A DNA stretch of 64,000 nt from Prosopocoilus inquinatus (Eukaryota; Arthropoda; Insecta; Coleoptera; Lucanidae): positions 3,965,981 to 4,029,980 of the forward strand of contig JAYKNF010000015.1 of NCBI GenBank assembly GCA_036172665.1, given 5' to 3'. The translations under genes were made by a program, and so were the position numbers. Every line of letters begins with the position of its first letter. Position 1 is the stretch's first letter. Under the pieces are notes generated by a model. The model had not been told where the DNA came from and did not search any database. It saw nothing but the letters and a program-made list of their open reading frames with translations. Shown here piece by piece: positions 1-10,594 of the stretch.

Positions 1-26
1 ATCGTAAGATGTCGCTATTTTATCTG
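1..26 (+). repeat. Terminal fragment of the ribozyme-bearing repeat family
   Basis: The first 26 bases match the terminal segment of the small repeat found at 2255-2619, 8608-8890, 41716-41886 and 49933-50254 (shared text gtaagatgtcgctattttat). Only this end is inside the window, so the copy either begins upstream or is a stub. Confidence 0.55.
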
Positions 27-1340
27 CTCAAAATATTTTGGTTAAACCCAACTGTTAACAAAAGTCAGAAGTTTCTTGTTACGGTCTTACTTCGATAATA
101 AAAGTAGTTTTACTGATTCTTAATTAGCGACGGTACTTTTGTTTCCAAGGCTACTCGAGGTGTATTTTTTTTGTTGAAGGCTCGTTATAAGAAATACACT
201 TTTAAAAATTTATTTAAAAAAGTTTATTTATTAAATGTAAGGATGACAATACGGGAATTCCCTTCATCCACTACGCCCTTTCAATTCTAAATTTAGAGCA
301 AAATAGTGGCAATCAACTGAAAATTTATACAAATACAGCCAATTGTATTACTCTATAAAATTTGTGCTGGATTTATCTTACTTTTAAGCCAAAGTTAAGC
401 AAAAGGACAAACATTTGTTTTCACTTCAGATTTGGAAAATGACATTGTCTTAGGAAAAGGGAAAAAACCTATGCAGTTAGGCTGCACTATCGCTTTTCGA
501 TAAATCCTCGAAAGTGTTGCTTTCCTACATTTTAATGATAGAATACAGAATGCAATATACACGTAGAAAATATAGAGGTAAAATGCTTTATTTATTTTAG
601 GTATTTGTAAAATAAATAAATTTCAGTCACATCGTCTAAAATGTTTTTATATTAATAAGGAAAAGTTGAAAAACTGATGAAGGGTAAGTAATACGATTTT
701 TTTAATAGTTTTGACATTATAATGTACTTATATATCATTTTCTTAATTTATATTTACAGAATTTTGCCACCTCACCGAGAACAAAATTTTTAGCATGGTA
801 AAATGATGATGAAGCCATACAAGTTATTGAAGCAAATGCATGATTAACAACGATTACATAGAAGTTTTGGACCAAACTCAACTCAGCAAATAGACACAGC
901 TGATACGCAGCTTTATTGTCTGCATTGTCTCTCGCCTGCAAGTACACCTATTTCGCCTGCTCAGATTAATAAGCGGATTAGATTTTATAATTATTATGAT
1001 CTTCACGGTTTATATTTTTATATTTGGTGTTTCAACATATTACTTTGGTTGTAAATACATATATGGATGTCCACCCAAGTTTCATTAATTGTCTTAATAA
1101 ACACTTTGCATAGTATTTTTTAGATTCCTTCTGTGTCTCATTTAGATACTTTAGTACAGGATATACTTTATCTTTGCATTTAGTCATTGGGACTTTCTTA
1201 CAAGAGGATGGCCTTCGAATTTATTAAATCTATCTCTGTCTCACAAAATGAGAAATATCTCAGGATTAGAATTTGAATATTATACATATGTGAGTAAGAT
1301 TCCTTTGCAACTACTTATTATGAATATAGTTTCGATTACA
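27..1340. other. AT-rich DNA, no gene seen
   Basis: No reading frame here resembles a known protein and no transposon ends were recognised. The short open frames (for example around 735-947) have no recognisable motif and look like chance frames in AT-rich DNA. Confidence 0.5.
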
Positions 1341-1347
1341 GTGGGGT

Positions 1348-1394
1348 CCCTTAGACAGCTGTTTCGACCCAGTTTGGGGGCTCCTCAGCAAAGT
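1348..1394 (-). ncRNA. Hammerhead ribozyme-like motif, divergent copy
   Basis: On the minus strand the order is: stem I strand CUUUG, core CUGAGGA (one change from CUGAUGA), a stem II of CCC against GGG closed by a G-C pair, GAAAC, the AGCU loop of a tiny stem III, GUC as cleavage triplet, then UAAGG, which pairs with CUUUG using G-U wobbles. This is the hammerhead order with a minimal stem III. The core substitution probably reduces or abolishes activity. The flanks do not clearly match the other hammerhead copies in the window, so this may be a separate, older relative. Confidence 0.55.
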
Positions 1395-1625
1395 GGTAGC
1401 GCTGTAATGAAACATTTTAAAGTTTACAAGTGTTACAGCATTATGACATACAAAAACTATGTTAGGTAGTGACTGCTGCGGGTTTTTAGTTTGCAAAATG
1501 ATGCGATGTTAATGTGCGGTTTGCTTTAAAGATATCCACTATGTTTCACTTCTCAGCTACAAATCGCTGACTTTTTTAATTTATTAACGAACTGATTCTA
1601 AATTTTTGCAAATTGCAAAAAATGA

Positions 1626-2020
1626 ACATATTAGATCTTGTTTAATCACGAAAAGTTATAAAGAAAAGTTGTTTAGAATCAGAAAATAATCCGAATTCTT
1701 AAATTTGTGGTGAAAAATTTTAATTTTTAATTATTCAAAGACAAGCTGAAATAATACATTTACAGTGAATATTTTATTTTGTAACTGTCCCATGGAGAGC
1801 AAAATGACGGACCTTTTGAAAAATGGACACCACATGATGAAGGCTTAGTATAACATATAGATAATGATATTTTTGGTTCTGTGTATTTCAGGTAGCTAAA
1901 TTTTGCTGTTAATCAAATAATTAAAAATCAAAAATTTTCGCTGAAATTTGGGAATTGTGGTTATTTCCTAATTTTAAACAACTTTTCTTAAAAACCTTTC
2001 ATGATTAGACAAGGCGAAAA
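1626..2020. repeat. Inverted-repeat element (MITE-like)
   Basis: Arms of about 110 bp at roughly 1636-1745 and 1900-2014 are imperfect reverse complements; both contain aagaaaagttgttta and a ttttaatttttaattatt-type stretch. No coding potential lies between them. This fits a decayed foldback or MITE insertion; no clear target duplication was identified. Confidence 0.5.
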
Positions 2021-2254
2021 TTTAAAATCGATGCCTTAATAAAATAAAAAAAGGACAGGGGTGTGCAGTTGAGAAATAAAACACAGTGTGCTGTACCGCA
2101 AGAGCAGTGCAATGTTTCTAAAGGAACGTCAATGACACATTCCTAAAGGAACGTTCATGAAACAAGTATAGGAAACATAAAGATAATATTACATGTAAAC
2201 ATTAATAAAACATTGCAATTTATATTTATGCAGCGTTAATAATATTAATAATAT

Positions 2255-2619
2255 CCTACTGCAATGTTAGGTCAAAAAGCGATAGTAAGATGTCGCTATT
2301 TTATATGTTCATCATTCTTACATCGCATTTGCGAATAAATTGGGCAAGTCGTTTTTGGTCTGCAGTGGGAATGTCGAGCTACGTTTCTGCTGAAGAAGCC
2401 CCAAGCAGGGCTGAAACAGCTGTCCAGAGGCTGCTCGAGGTTCTCACTGCAATCAAAAACGATTTGCACAAAATTTTTCTAAAATCTTTCATTATGCTTT
2501 GACAGCAAGCATGGCCGCCTTGCATGGGGGACTCATTAGGAGCAAATCCCGCTTCAATTTGTCTATCCTACTGCAATGTTAGGTCAAAAAGCGATAGTAA
2601 GATGTCGCTATTTTATATG
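2255..2619 (+). mobile_element. Retrozyme-like repeat, partial tandem dimer (312-bp unit)
   Basis: The segment starting cctactgcaatgttagg at 2255 recurs at 2567, a period of 312 bp, so the copy spans about 1.17 units in direct tandem. Each unit consists of a terminal segment (ctactgcaatg to ttttatatg), a core holding a hammerhead ribozyme (2384-2430), and a linker (cattatgctttgacagc to caaatcccgcttc). It has no open frame of interest. Animal retrozymes described in the literature are short, hammerhead-bearing, tandemly dimeric non-autonomous retroelements, which is the architecture here. That identity is inferred from layout, not from a database match. Confidence 0.6.
2384..2430 (+). ncRNA. 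Hammerhead ribozyme motif
   Basis: Stem I strands UUCUG (2385-2389) and CAGAG (2425-2429) pair; the core is CUGAAGA at 2390 (one change from CUGAUGA). Stem II AGCCC pairs exactly with GGGCU around loop CAAGCA. GAAA follows, then a two-base-pair stem III closed over AGCU, and GUC. Predicted cleavage is after C2424. The U-to-A change in the core may weaken activity. A type I hammerhead with minimal stem III is the kind known from Penelope-like elements and retrozymes. Confidence 0.65.
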
Positions 2620-2646
2620 TTTAACAAAATAACGTTCACACAATGT

Positions 2647-2986
2647 TTATATAACATCTTTTTGCTTAGTGGGTTTGGATGTAATTTCGAGACCAAGTTT
2701 ATCTTTACATAGATTTATGATAACTTTATCTGCATCTTCCTCTTTGAGCTCGGGAACTTCAAAGATTCGGAGGCTATTTCTCCGGGAGTACTGCTCCAAA
2801 TTATCTTTAAAGTCACATACCTCTTGTCTGGCTTGCTCAGAGACGGTCGAAATTTTCTTGCAGCTTGGCAAAAAGATTATCGAGGAATGCGGGCGAGTTT
2901 AGCACACTTTCGACAACTTTTTTGATTAATGCTTCATTTTTCCTTTCGTCCTCGGACGCTGCACGGGTTTTCACTACTTCCGGCAT
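2647..2986 (-). pseudogene. LINE ORF1 fragment (L1-like coiled-coil protein)
   Basis: The minus strand begins with a Met at 2986 and runs about 48 codons before a 1-nt frameshift near 2845-2855; the next frame continues to 2647. The second part contains DNLEQYSRRNSLRIFEVPE, the hallmark of ORF1 proteins of non-LTR retrotransposons in insects (coiled-coil end followed by the RNA-binding domain). The 3' part of ORF1 and all of ORF2 are absent. It abuts the truncated Gypsy pol that starts near 3077 on the other strand. Confidence 0.75.
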
Positions 2987-3076
2987 TTTGATATAGCTTT
3001 CGAAAGTGACTTAATAAAATATAAATTAGCGCTCGAGAAATACGTCTATTCGCGACGACAACACATCACGAAAAAA

Positions 3077-4876
3077 ATGTCACCTTCACCCGACAATAGC
3101 TTGCCGTTAGAGCAACAAAGTCTATTAGACGGTCTTTTGTCACGCTATTCTGATTTATTTAGTAACATTCCGAGGAAACTAGGAGGCCCACCTGCTAAGA
3201 TGCATTTAAAACCGCGAGCTACCCCAGTTTTTGCTCGAGCCCGGGACATTCCATTTGCACTCCGCGACGAGTATGCTCAAGAAATCGAGAAAAAGATTGC
3301 ATCGGGTTTCTATAAGAGAGTCGATTACTCTGAATGGGCTTCGACGACGTAGTTGTCAAGAAAAACGGCAAACTCAGGATCACAGGCAACTGCAAACCAA
3401 CTTTAAATCCGTGATTGATAATTGATGAGCACCCAATTACCAAGGTAGATCAATTATTTAATAGAATGAGAGGAGCTACTTTTCTGCCACTTAGATGTCA
3501 CGGATGCGTATAACCTGCTACCAAGCAGTAGGATCTATTCTAGAACGATTCAGAAGGCATGGATTGCAGCTCAACCGCTCGAAGTGTACTTTTGCCGAGC
3601 CTTCTCTAAAGGCCCTAGGTCACAAGGTGGATGCCCAAGGTATACACACACACTTGAACGCGCACATGCTCGTATATGCACGTTCGATTTGTGTTCGAGA
3701 TGCCCTAAAGCCAACAACGCCAGAAGAACTTCAGTTATTTTTAGGGAAAGCAACTTACTATAGTTCGTTCATTCCAGATCTATCAACTAAAGATCGACCG
3801 CTCCGAGAAATGTTGCTGCAAGATAACTTTATATGGACAACAGCAGGGCAGGATCTCATACCTCACGAATACAAAGCTACAGTAAAATATTTTTTGGCAG
3901 CGGACTGCCTGATGTTCGAGCACAGAGTCGTTATACCATCGGTACTGAGGCAAGCGATATTGAACGACCTACACTCAGCACACGTCGGAATTGTGAAAAT
4001 GAAAAGAATGGCCCGCTCTTTCGTTTTGTGGACAGGAAAAGATGCAGACATCAAGATAATTGCCAAATCATGTTCACATTGTGCATCACATGCACATACC
4101 CCACCGAGATTTCGACAGCATCTTTGGGAATACCCGAAGGCACCCTGGGAACGAGTTCATATGACTATGCAGGTTCAGTTAGGCGCAATGCTGTTCGTCA
4201 TAGTGGACGCCTACAGCAAGTGGCTGGAAGTCAAAACAACAACCTCAACAACAACTACAGCAACAGTTACTGTCCTTGACGAAGTGTTCTCCGCTTACGA
4301 TGCTTCTGTCACCGTGGTATCTGATAATGGGCCGCAGTTTACATCAGAGAAATTCCAGAAATTTTTTCAAGATAGCGGACTTAAATATCACAAACGAATA
4401 GCTCCTTATCACCCGCGTGTGTGTGTGTGTGTGTGTGTGCCATCCACACTTTTGAATTTCTCTCTCCGGCAACTTGAAGATGGAAAAATGGATCCGAGAC
4501 ACTGTTGCCAGCCGCCTGGGAGATCTCCATTATGAAATCAATTACGCAGGACAGAAGGTAAAACGTTACCATAGATCAAATTAGAAGATATCCAAGTCAA
4601 CCAGAGACACGAGAAGCGGGAGACACAGTTGAAGAGACACATTACCATCGCACACCCCCACCAAGAAGACTCCGTTTTTATGAAACAAATACAGAAAATG
4701 TCGAGGCGTCTAGTCCACTACCAGTGGAACCACCTGCCACCTCAACTGCACCATCGAAGGCGCATAGAGCACCTAGTAACCGGACGGAAGCAGCTCTTCC
4801 TTTAGTACGCTCTCCATGTACCCCACGCAGATTAACACGTCGCCGAATTCCGCCAGTCAGGTTTTCTCCCATCTGA
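3077..4876 (+). pseudogene. Gypsy-type pol remnant (RT and integrase pieces)
   Basis: The first frame (3077-3350) is the stretch just before and at the start of reverse transcriptase. After a stop at 3351 the frame shifts, showing traces of the KKNGKLRI and LDVTDAY motifs, then a deletion removes the RT active site and RNase H. The next frame (3495-4535) carries the RT C-terminus (LGHKVDAQGIH), the H-C-C-type zinc region (CSHCASH) and the integrase core with DAYSKWLEV, SDNGPQFTSE and PYHP. Its end is interrupted by a TG microsatellite, and a short basic tail (RRRIPPVRFSPI) ends at 4876. This resembles the K02A2.6-like group of Gypsy elements. Gag, protease and 5' LTR are missing. Confidence 0.85.
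4415..4439. repeat. (GT)n microsatellite inside integrase
   Basis: About 12 GT units interrupt the integrase just after the PYHP motif, replacing the expected NG.AER region. It probably expanded after the element died. Confidence 0.85.
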
Positions 4877-4929
4877 ACAATATACACGTTGCTATATGTA
4901 TGTGGAAAACCTTTAAAAGAGGGAGGAAA

Positions 4930-5093
4930 TGTTGTGTATCGCCTAACAGTTGACAACTCTAGCTGTGAACAAGTTGGCAAGACGAACGGTAGCTATGGAA
5001 ATTTTGTTATGAATGTCTGTATTTTGAATATTGTGTATTAAACTCTTAAACTTTGAAATAAAAATACATATTTTTCTGCCTATAAATACAACA
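4930..5093 (+). repeat. 3' LTR of the Gypsy remnant at 3077-4876
   Basis: The 164-bp segment starts TGTTGT and ends ACAACA, a perfect short terminal inversion. It directly follows a purine-rich tract (aaagagggaggaaa) that fits a polypurine tract, and lies just after the end of pol. An AATAAA at about 5056 could serve as polyadenylation signal. The 5' LTR partner is not in the window. Confidence 0.7.
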
Positions 5094-5170
5094 GACACTT
5101 TCGCTTCGGTATCAATTGTGAATTGGAAAGATCTCTCACATGCGCCCCTTCTTGCTGACTGGTTTTACTT

Positions 5171-6027
5171 TAAAGACTCGCTGTCATCTTCTTGGCGCGC
5201 CCATTTGCGCCTACAGTTGGAACTTACATGCCTTGTTTACCACAGTTCCAACAAGTTATAATCCGTCTAGTATTGCTTGTAGATTTATTCTCTTCTAGAT
5301 AGACATTTCTTTCTGCTGGACCTCGCAGAGTCAAAACGAGTGCTGCAGTTCTGTCACAGTCATTCCAGCCATTCACGTCAGCAGCAGTTTTGAACTGTCT
5401 GATGAAAGTAGACCAAGGTAAGTCGCCTTTGAATTTGGGTGGTTTTAGTTTCTGGTTTGACGGCGCAGACTATGGTGAAATCGAACGACCCAGTTCAACT
5501 TTATGCAGTTGTTTCGCTAAGTCTTCAAATTTATCTTGGAAATGAATTTTTATTCCACCAAATTTCTCATCAAGTTTTATCGTCGAATTCAAATTTCATG
5601 TCCTTATAATTGTACTATCAAACAATTTTCTCGTGACAATCCGTTTTAAGATCTTCGATCCTTTCATCGATTTTGCATCTTCATGTTTTCTACATTCAGA
5701 TCGGTTTTTAAACTGTAAGTTTCCATTTTCATATCCAAACTTTCCAATTGTTTTCTCACTTCTTGCGTTCGCCCTTTAATATTTTCTTTCACTTCTTGCA
5801 TTTCTAATTTCATATTTTCGTTACCTTTTTCCATTTTTCTCTTTCACTTCTTTCAATAGAGCTGCTGCGTCTTCAATTTCAAATTCAAATGTTTTCGGGT
5901 CTTTACCTTCATCTACAAGAGCTTGTTTCAGTCGTTCTTGTAAGACACTTTTCTTTCCCAAATTTTGCAGGCCTCTTTCGTCTAATTCCTCACTCAGCTC
6001 TTTCACTTTTAAGTCGCAAAGCTTCAT
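5171..6027 (-). pseudogene. Gypsy-type gag with N-terminal SAP domain, degraded
   Basis: From Met at 6027 the first 68 codons form a SAP-type helix-extended loop-helix motif (KVKELSEELDERGLQ, then KSVLQERLKQAL). This is followed by a glutamate/lysine-rich coiled-coil stretch, then, across several frameshifts and stops, a gag-core trace (PK..G..WS.F..QF.TAA...GW) and at about 5190-5245 a zinc knuckle (CWNCGKQG, then a 1-nt frameshift, then HVSSNC). SAP plus zinc knuckle is typical of one Ty3/Gypsy gag group. The gag follows the LTR at 6058-8592 on the same strand. Nothing of its pol is present downstream: the next DNA is the LTR ending at 5093. Confidence 0.75.
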
Positions 6028-6244
6028 TCTTGAAAATGTACGCTTCTGACAGCAATTTGTTACGAATTTGGGGATTCACGATTTATAGTCGTTAAATATC
6101 AGAACACTTTAATTACAAACTTTTACTTTACATATTTAAAAAACACAATAGCAGTGAGCAGCAACACTTATCTATCAAATAACACTTCTACAGAATATGC
6201 TTTCTACTATCAAGGTATAAACGCGTCGTTTCTTAACTTATAAC

Positions 6245-8422
6245 TAAAGTCCGGATTTATATGTGCTAAAAAAGTGGAAAATAAGTTTTTTTTATGCGAT
6301 TAAAATGGATTAAAATATGGATATTATATGCGATAAAAATTTTATTTTACTTATACATACTTTAGAATAATAAAAACATAAATTGTTTCATATAAGTAAT
6401 TTTAACACTTAACACTTAAATAGTAGGATTACAAAATATAATCAACAGTTGATTTAAATTATTTGGAGTAAAATTTTATCGTCTGTCAAAATATGTTTAT
6501 AAGAGGAAAACGAACGCTCGACATCGCATGAAGTAATGGGCTCAAATTTCATGGATGCTACATCTTTGGGGTCCATGTCCAAATCCTCTTCACTTTGACC
6601 TTTTAAAACTAAACAGATTTTCCTCATTTTATTGTAGTCAGGATTACGTAATAGAACCTTGTCTAATTTTGCCATTAACTTCTCTCCTATCTCCCCTGGA
6701 ATTGATTTTATACTTTCAATTGCATCATCGACCACTTCAAAAGAATCTAATAGAGCCGTCTGGGATGATTCCAACTTTTTAATGGTGGATATTAAAACCG
6801 AAAAATGAGTTTTAATGAATGCTAATTGATTCCCGATGTTTGTGTTCGACATGCATTCCTTACAAATTCTTAAAGCCGCTGAATTGGAATCATCCAATTC
6901 TAAGAAAATTTCCTTTAATTGTTTAAAGTTATCTGCGTAAAAATTTGCTGCTTCAAGCCACGTACCCCATCTCGTAATTATTGGTTCTGGTGGTAATGGC
7001 AGGTCAGCAGCTAATTCTTTATAGTGTTGTATACGCAGTGGGGCTATAAGAAACGCCTTTTTTCCGTTATTAATCAACTTATTTACTGTTGGGTATTCTA
7101 GTCGCACCAATTCAGCGAGCCTATTCATTGCGTGAGCCATACAAGTGAAGTGCATCAGATTTGGGTAAAACACCTGTAAAGCCTGTCCTGCTTTTATCAT
7201 GTAGGCTGCTGCATCAGACACCATTAGTAATATATTTTCCGATTTAACTTGATTAGGTGCATATAAAAGTGTCAAGCTGTCGTTAATAAAACGTGCGATC
7301 GTTGAATGATTTGTTTTTTTCAAAACTGCACTATTTACCAAATAAGATATTGGTGCAACTGTGTTGCTTAATACTCCTGCTAACATATTTGCTACATAAC
7401 GACCGCAGGCATCTGTCGTTTCATCAACTACTATATAAATATTGTTGTCGCTAAGCTTCTCTCTTATTTTCTTCATCCGTTGCTGGTAGCATATACTTAG
7501 ATAGTTTTTCCGCAAAGTCGATTCATTTGGAATATGACGATTGCAATATTTTTCCAAAAAAGTTCGAAAACTTGCTTGTTCAAGTTTATGCCAAGGAATA
7601 TTTGACTCTGCCATAGCACTGCACAAGTCTAAAAAGAATTCATTTCCTGTGTCACTGCCCTGTGAGTTACTGACTGTTGAAGAAATAAAAGACTGCTTAA
7701 AGTTAGACACACATCTTTTCTCCGACTCCTTATGGAGGTTTGTAGCCAAATGTTGATCAATCTGGTACTTTTGGTCTGACGAAACCTTAAAATATTGTCA
7801 AAATGAAAATGTGATTTTTAAGAGAATTTGTAAGGTATCTACCTGTTTTGAGCATGCGTTGCAAAAAATAACTTTTCCATCTGTAGTTAGATGTTTAGAT
7901 GCTTTAATCCATTTTTTCAATAGCTCGGATCGAGAGGATGCTACTTTCGGCATTTTGAAAAGATAAGCACTGAATTTATTTCGTCTTTAAATTAAATAAG
8001 AAAATAACAACTAATTCGCGTTGATAAATACACTAGTCACTAGTCACACACATTCACGGAGTTCTTATCTCAAACTGAAATGCAAAACATAAGTGCAAAA
8101 TGCAAGTGCAAGTCGCTACAGATTCCCAGAAAATCACATTCCGGGAAATCGTAAAATAAAGTGGCCAGACGTTGAGGAGAATAAATTACTTCTTGGAAAA
8201 GCTGCAGACTTGAATATTGACCGTATATGGAATTATAATGTTATTTATATCAATATATGGATTAATAAATAAATATGCGCTAAAAGTCTAAAATATTAAG
8301 TTATATGCGAAATAAAACTACCATTTTTGGGCTTCTCTAATCGACAAACATATAAATACAAAACTCCAAGTTTAGGTATGTTAGAGTAAAAAACTTGTAA
8401 AAACTTATAAATCCGGTCTCTA
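6245..8422 (-). mobile_element. hAT transposon, copy 1 (2178 bp)
   Basis: Short terminal inverted repeats (TAAAGTCCGGATTTATA on the left; TAGAGACCGGATTTATAAG on the right, reversed) bound the element. The 8-bp duplication cttataac is identical on both sides (6237-6244 and 8423-8430), the hAT signature length. It encodes a two-exon BED-finger transposase. A copy that looks nearly identical by eye lies at 55845-58022. The insertion is in a Gypsy LTR, so it is younger than that element. Confidence 0.93.
6454..7953 (-). CDS. hAT-family transposase (copy 1), C-terminal frameshift
   Basis: Exon 1 is 7953-7843 (37 codons from Met), a donor GTAGAT follows, the intron ends TTTTAAG, and exon 2 starts at 7785, keeping phase 0. 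The joined N-terminus gives a BED-type zinc finger (CNAC from exon 1, H....H in the QHLATNLHK stretch of exon 2). The middle has the hAT catalytic core: VVDETTDACGRYV and LLMVSDAAAYM, then CMAHAMNRLAELV and TRWGTWLEAA. The C-terminus holds the dimerisation trace SCDVERSFSSYK. Compared with copy 2, four bases are missing near 6484-6488, shifting the last residues and ending at 6454. The family resembles CGGBP1-like/DUF659 hAT proteins. It cuts and pastes DNA with 8-bp duplications; activity of this copy is doubtful. Confidence 0.85.
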
Positions 8423-8607
8423 CTTATAACTAACCAACTAGCGCGCCCGTACGAGCTTTTATAGTAGATCCCTGTAATCTCGAACGTACTGGAATCATCG
8501 TGAAGCAACGAGAAATTTCGATAACGTTCTGTGACGTAAGATGGGGTGGCTCGTACTAAAAGTAAATTTATTTTCGCGCCACAGCTGTAACATTATTTAA
8601 TAAATGA

Positions 8608-8890
8608 ATTGAAGCGGATTTGCATGGCGGACTTATTAAGAGCATATCCCCTTCAATTTGTCTATCCTACTGCAATGTCAGGTCAAAAAACGATCGTAGG
8701 ATGTCGCTGTTTTATCTGTTCATCACAATTACATCGCAATTGCGAATAAATTGGACAAATCGTTTTTGGTCTGCAGTGGGAATGTCGAGCTACGTCTCGG
8801 GTGACGAAGTCCCAAGCAGGGCTGAGACAGCTGTACAGAGGCCGCTCGAGGTTTTCACTGCAATCAAAAACTATTTGCAACAAAAAAATT
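8608..8890 (+). mobile_element. Retrozyme-like repeat, decayed copy
   Basis: The order is linker (gcatggcggacttattaag), terminal segment (ctactgcaatgtcagg to ttttatctg), then core (tacatcgc to gcaatcaaaaac), the same relative orientation as the copy at 2255. Its hammerhead (8793-8840) is broken: the core reads GGGTGACGA instead of CTGATGA and GAGAC instead of GAAAC. It therefore marks an old insertion of the family. Confidence 0.6.
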
Positions 8891-10029
8891 TTGAAAAATA
8901 TTGCATTAAAGTTTTAACTGAGGCACCAGTATTTTGTAATTTTTAAAGTTATTAAAGTTAACCTGAGTCTTTCAATTTTATTCCTAATTTTTTTATTTAT
9001 GGACTTAGAATATAAATAGAAAAGGATACAAATACTTCTTGGTATTTATTATAAATATTAATTACAATTTTATTTTAAATTCAAAACGATTCAGTTTTAT
9101 TTATAATTCATAAGTAAATATTAATTGTAATAATATTTGACTTTGACGATTGTGAATAGTGTCAAACTCAAGAATAATTCTAGCTAAAGAGTGAAACATC
9201 GGGGCATGCTATGCTACCCTACTTAATCAGCTAAAAGAAAATATTCAAAAAAAAAACCATCCGGATTAGCAAAAGAAAAATCTGTTTCACTAGGATAATA
9301 CACCCCGTCAGAAGTCTTATTACCGAAGCAAAAATTAATGAATATTTTCTTTTCTTTCTCATGCCCTCTACTCGTCGGCCTTAGCCCCCTCAGATTTTAG
9401 TTTATTTTCAAACTTCCAAAAAGTTTCATGCTGGAAAGAAGTACGAGTGATGTGATTGCTGCCACAAATGCCTATGTTGACAGTTGGATGAGATAAAAAT
9501 TGGATTGAATTTTCTAACCAAAAAGTCGGGAGGAATGAGTCAAACTGCAGGATATATTCCACCCGTCAATATAAGAAAAAAGAAAAACAATGCTGTAATC
9601 CGATATTCATTTGTTTTCGAGTTGTAAAGTTTTAACAAAATAAGTTACATAATATTTTTTTCTCAATTGAAGCATTCAGATAAAAAGATAATCTAATCTA
9701 ACATAACTTACAAACCTTTCATCTTTTTTTTAATTAGAGATCGAATTTGAATACATTCTTAGTATTTTTTATATAAATAACAAATAATACCTTTTTATGT
9801 AAGCCATGAGAATCATTGAAAAGTTTTTGTGTTTTAAACTGCTGTTTTTTTGTTTAAAACAAAAAAAGCAAAAGTTTTGTTCTTTAAAAAAAAAACAGTT
9901 TTCTTCCAACCCTGATTTGGATGCGCCGTAATGAGCTGATTATAGCGGTATAAATACATATACAGCGTCTTTCAAAAAGTGTGCTACAAATGGTTTTTTT
10001 TTCATTATCGATTTTTATTTAAATTTATT
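8891..10029. other. AT-rich DNA, no gene seen
   Basis: I see no protein similarity or transposon boundaries. A 64-codon frame on the minus strand near 9368-9562 carries no recognisable motif. Homopolymer A runs occur around 9247 and 9880. Confidence 0.5.
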
Positions 10030-10594
10030 GAGTCAACAAAGATATCCAAAAATTAAAAGAAGAAAATATGAATAAAAACAGAAAAATTGAAGAATTAAAT
10101 ATGCGATTAAACCAGCTAGAGAAATATTCGCGGAATAAAAATATTGATTTATGTGAGGTTCTTGAGAATACTAACGAAAACTGCATTGAAATAAGTAAAG
10201 AAATAGCAATAGAGCTAAACATCACTTTACAAACCGAAATTATAGAAGCTGCTCATCGTCTACCTTCTAAGAATAAAAGTAAGAAAGCTTTATCGCAAAA
10301 AAAAATGTTTCGTTAAAAAAGAAGGCCCTTCGGCGAATCGCACTACCTACATTAATGAAAATTTATCCCCATACTATAAAAATCTGCTTTACCTGTCAAG
10401 GCAAATGGGAAGAAACTCCGGATATAAGTACGTTTGGTTCAGGAAGAATATAAAATGTACCTGAAACCGCAAGATTCTGATCCTGTAACAATCGTGGAAA
10501 CCGAACTAGATCTCGCTCAAACAAGAACAAACCAGACCGTCAGGCAGAAATTAACATATGACGATGAAGGGGTTTTGACGTTTCTCGAAATGTG
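10030..10594 (+). pseudogene. LINE ORF1, C-terminal half
   Basis: The frame from 10068 contains a coiled-coil end (IEELNMRLNQLEKYSRNKNI) and then AHRLPSKNKSK. After a frameshift near 10310 it continues with YINENLSPYYKNLLYLSRQ and GYKYVWFRKN, ending after further shifts at 10594. NENL.PY...L...R and KYVW are typical of the ORF1 C-terminus of CR1/Jockey-like non-LTR elements. ORF2 pieces on the same strand appear from 13170, so both may once have been one LINE. Confidence 0.7.

Larger units (their letters stand above)
6058..8592 (-). repeat. 5' LTR of the SAP-gag Gypsy element, split by a hAT
   Basis: Read on the minus strand, the LTR begins TGTTAC at 8592 and ends GTAACA at 6058. Without the hAT insertion (6245-8422) and one copy of its 8-bp duplication it is about 349 bp. 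The half before the hAT contains a plausible TATA box (tataaaagctcgta in the minus reading). Just inside is a likely primer-binding stretch (TTGCTGTCAGAAGCG), followed 31 bp after the LTR end by the gag Met. The partner 3' LTR is absent. Confidence 0.75.

Noticed and set aside
2290..2712. Short open frames starting MSLFYMF in the repeat at 2255
   Set aside because: They follow the terminal segment of a non-coding ribozyme repeat and are not conserved between copies.
4678..4980. Minus-strand 100-codon frame over the Gypsy 3' end
   Set aside because: Antisense shadow of the pol tail and LTR, no known motif.
6555..6782. Plus-strand frames opposite both hAT transposases (also 56159-56386)
   Set aside because: Conserved only because the transposase on the other strand is; no independent evidence.
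9368..9562. 64-codon frame as a small gene
   Set aside because: No motif, no start context, no conservation visible within the window.
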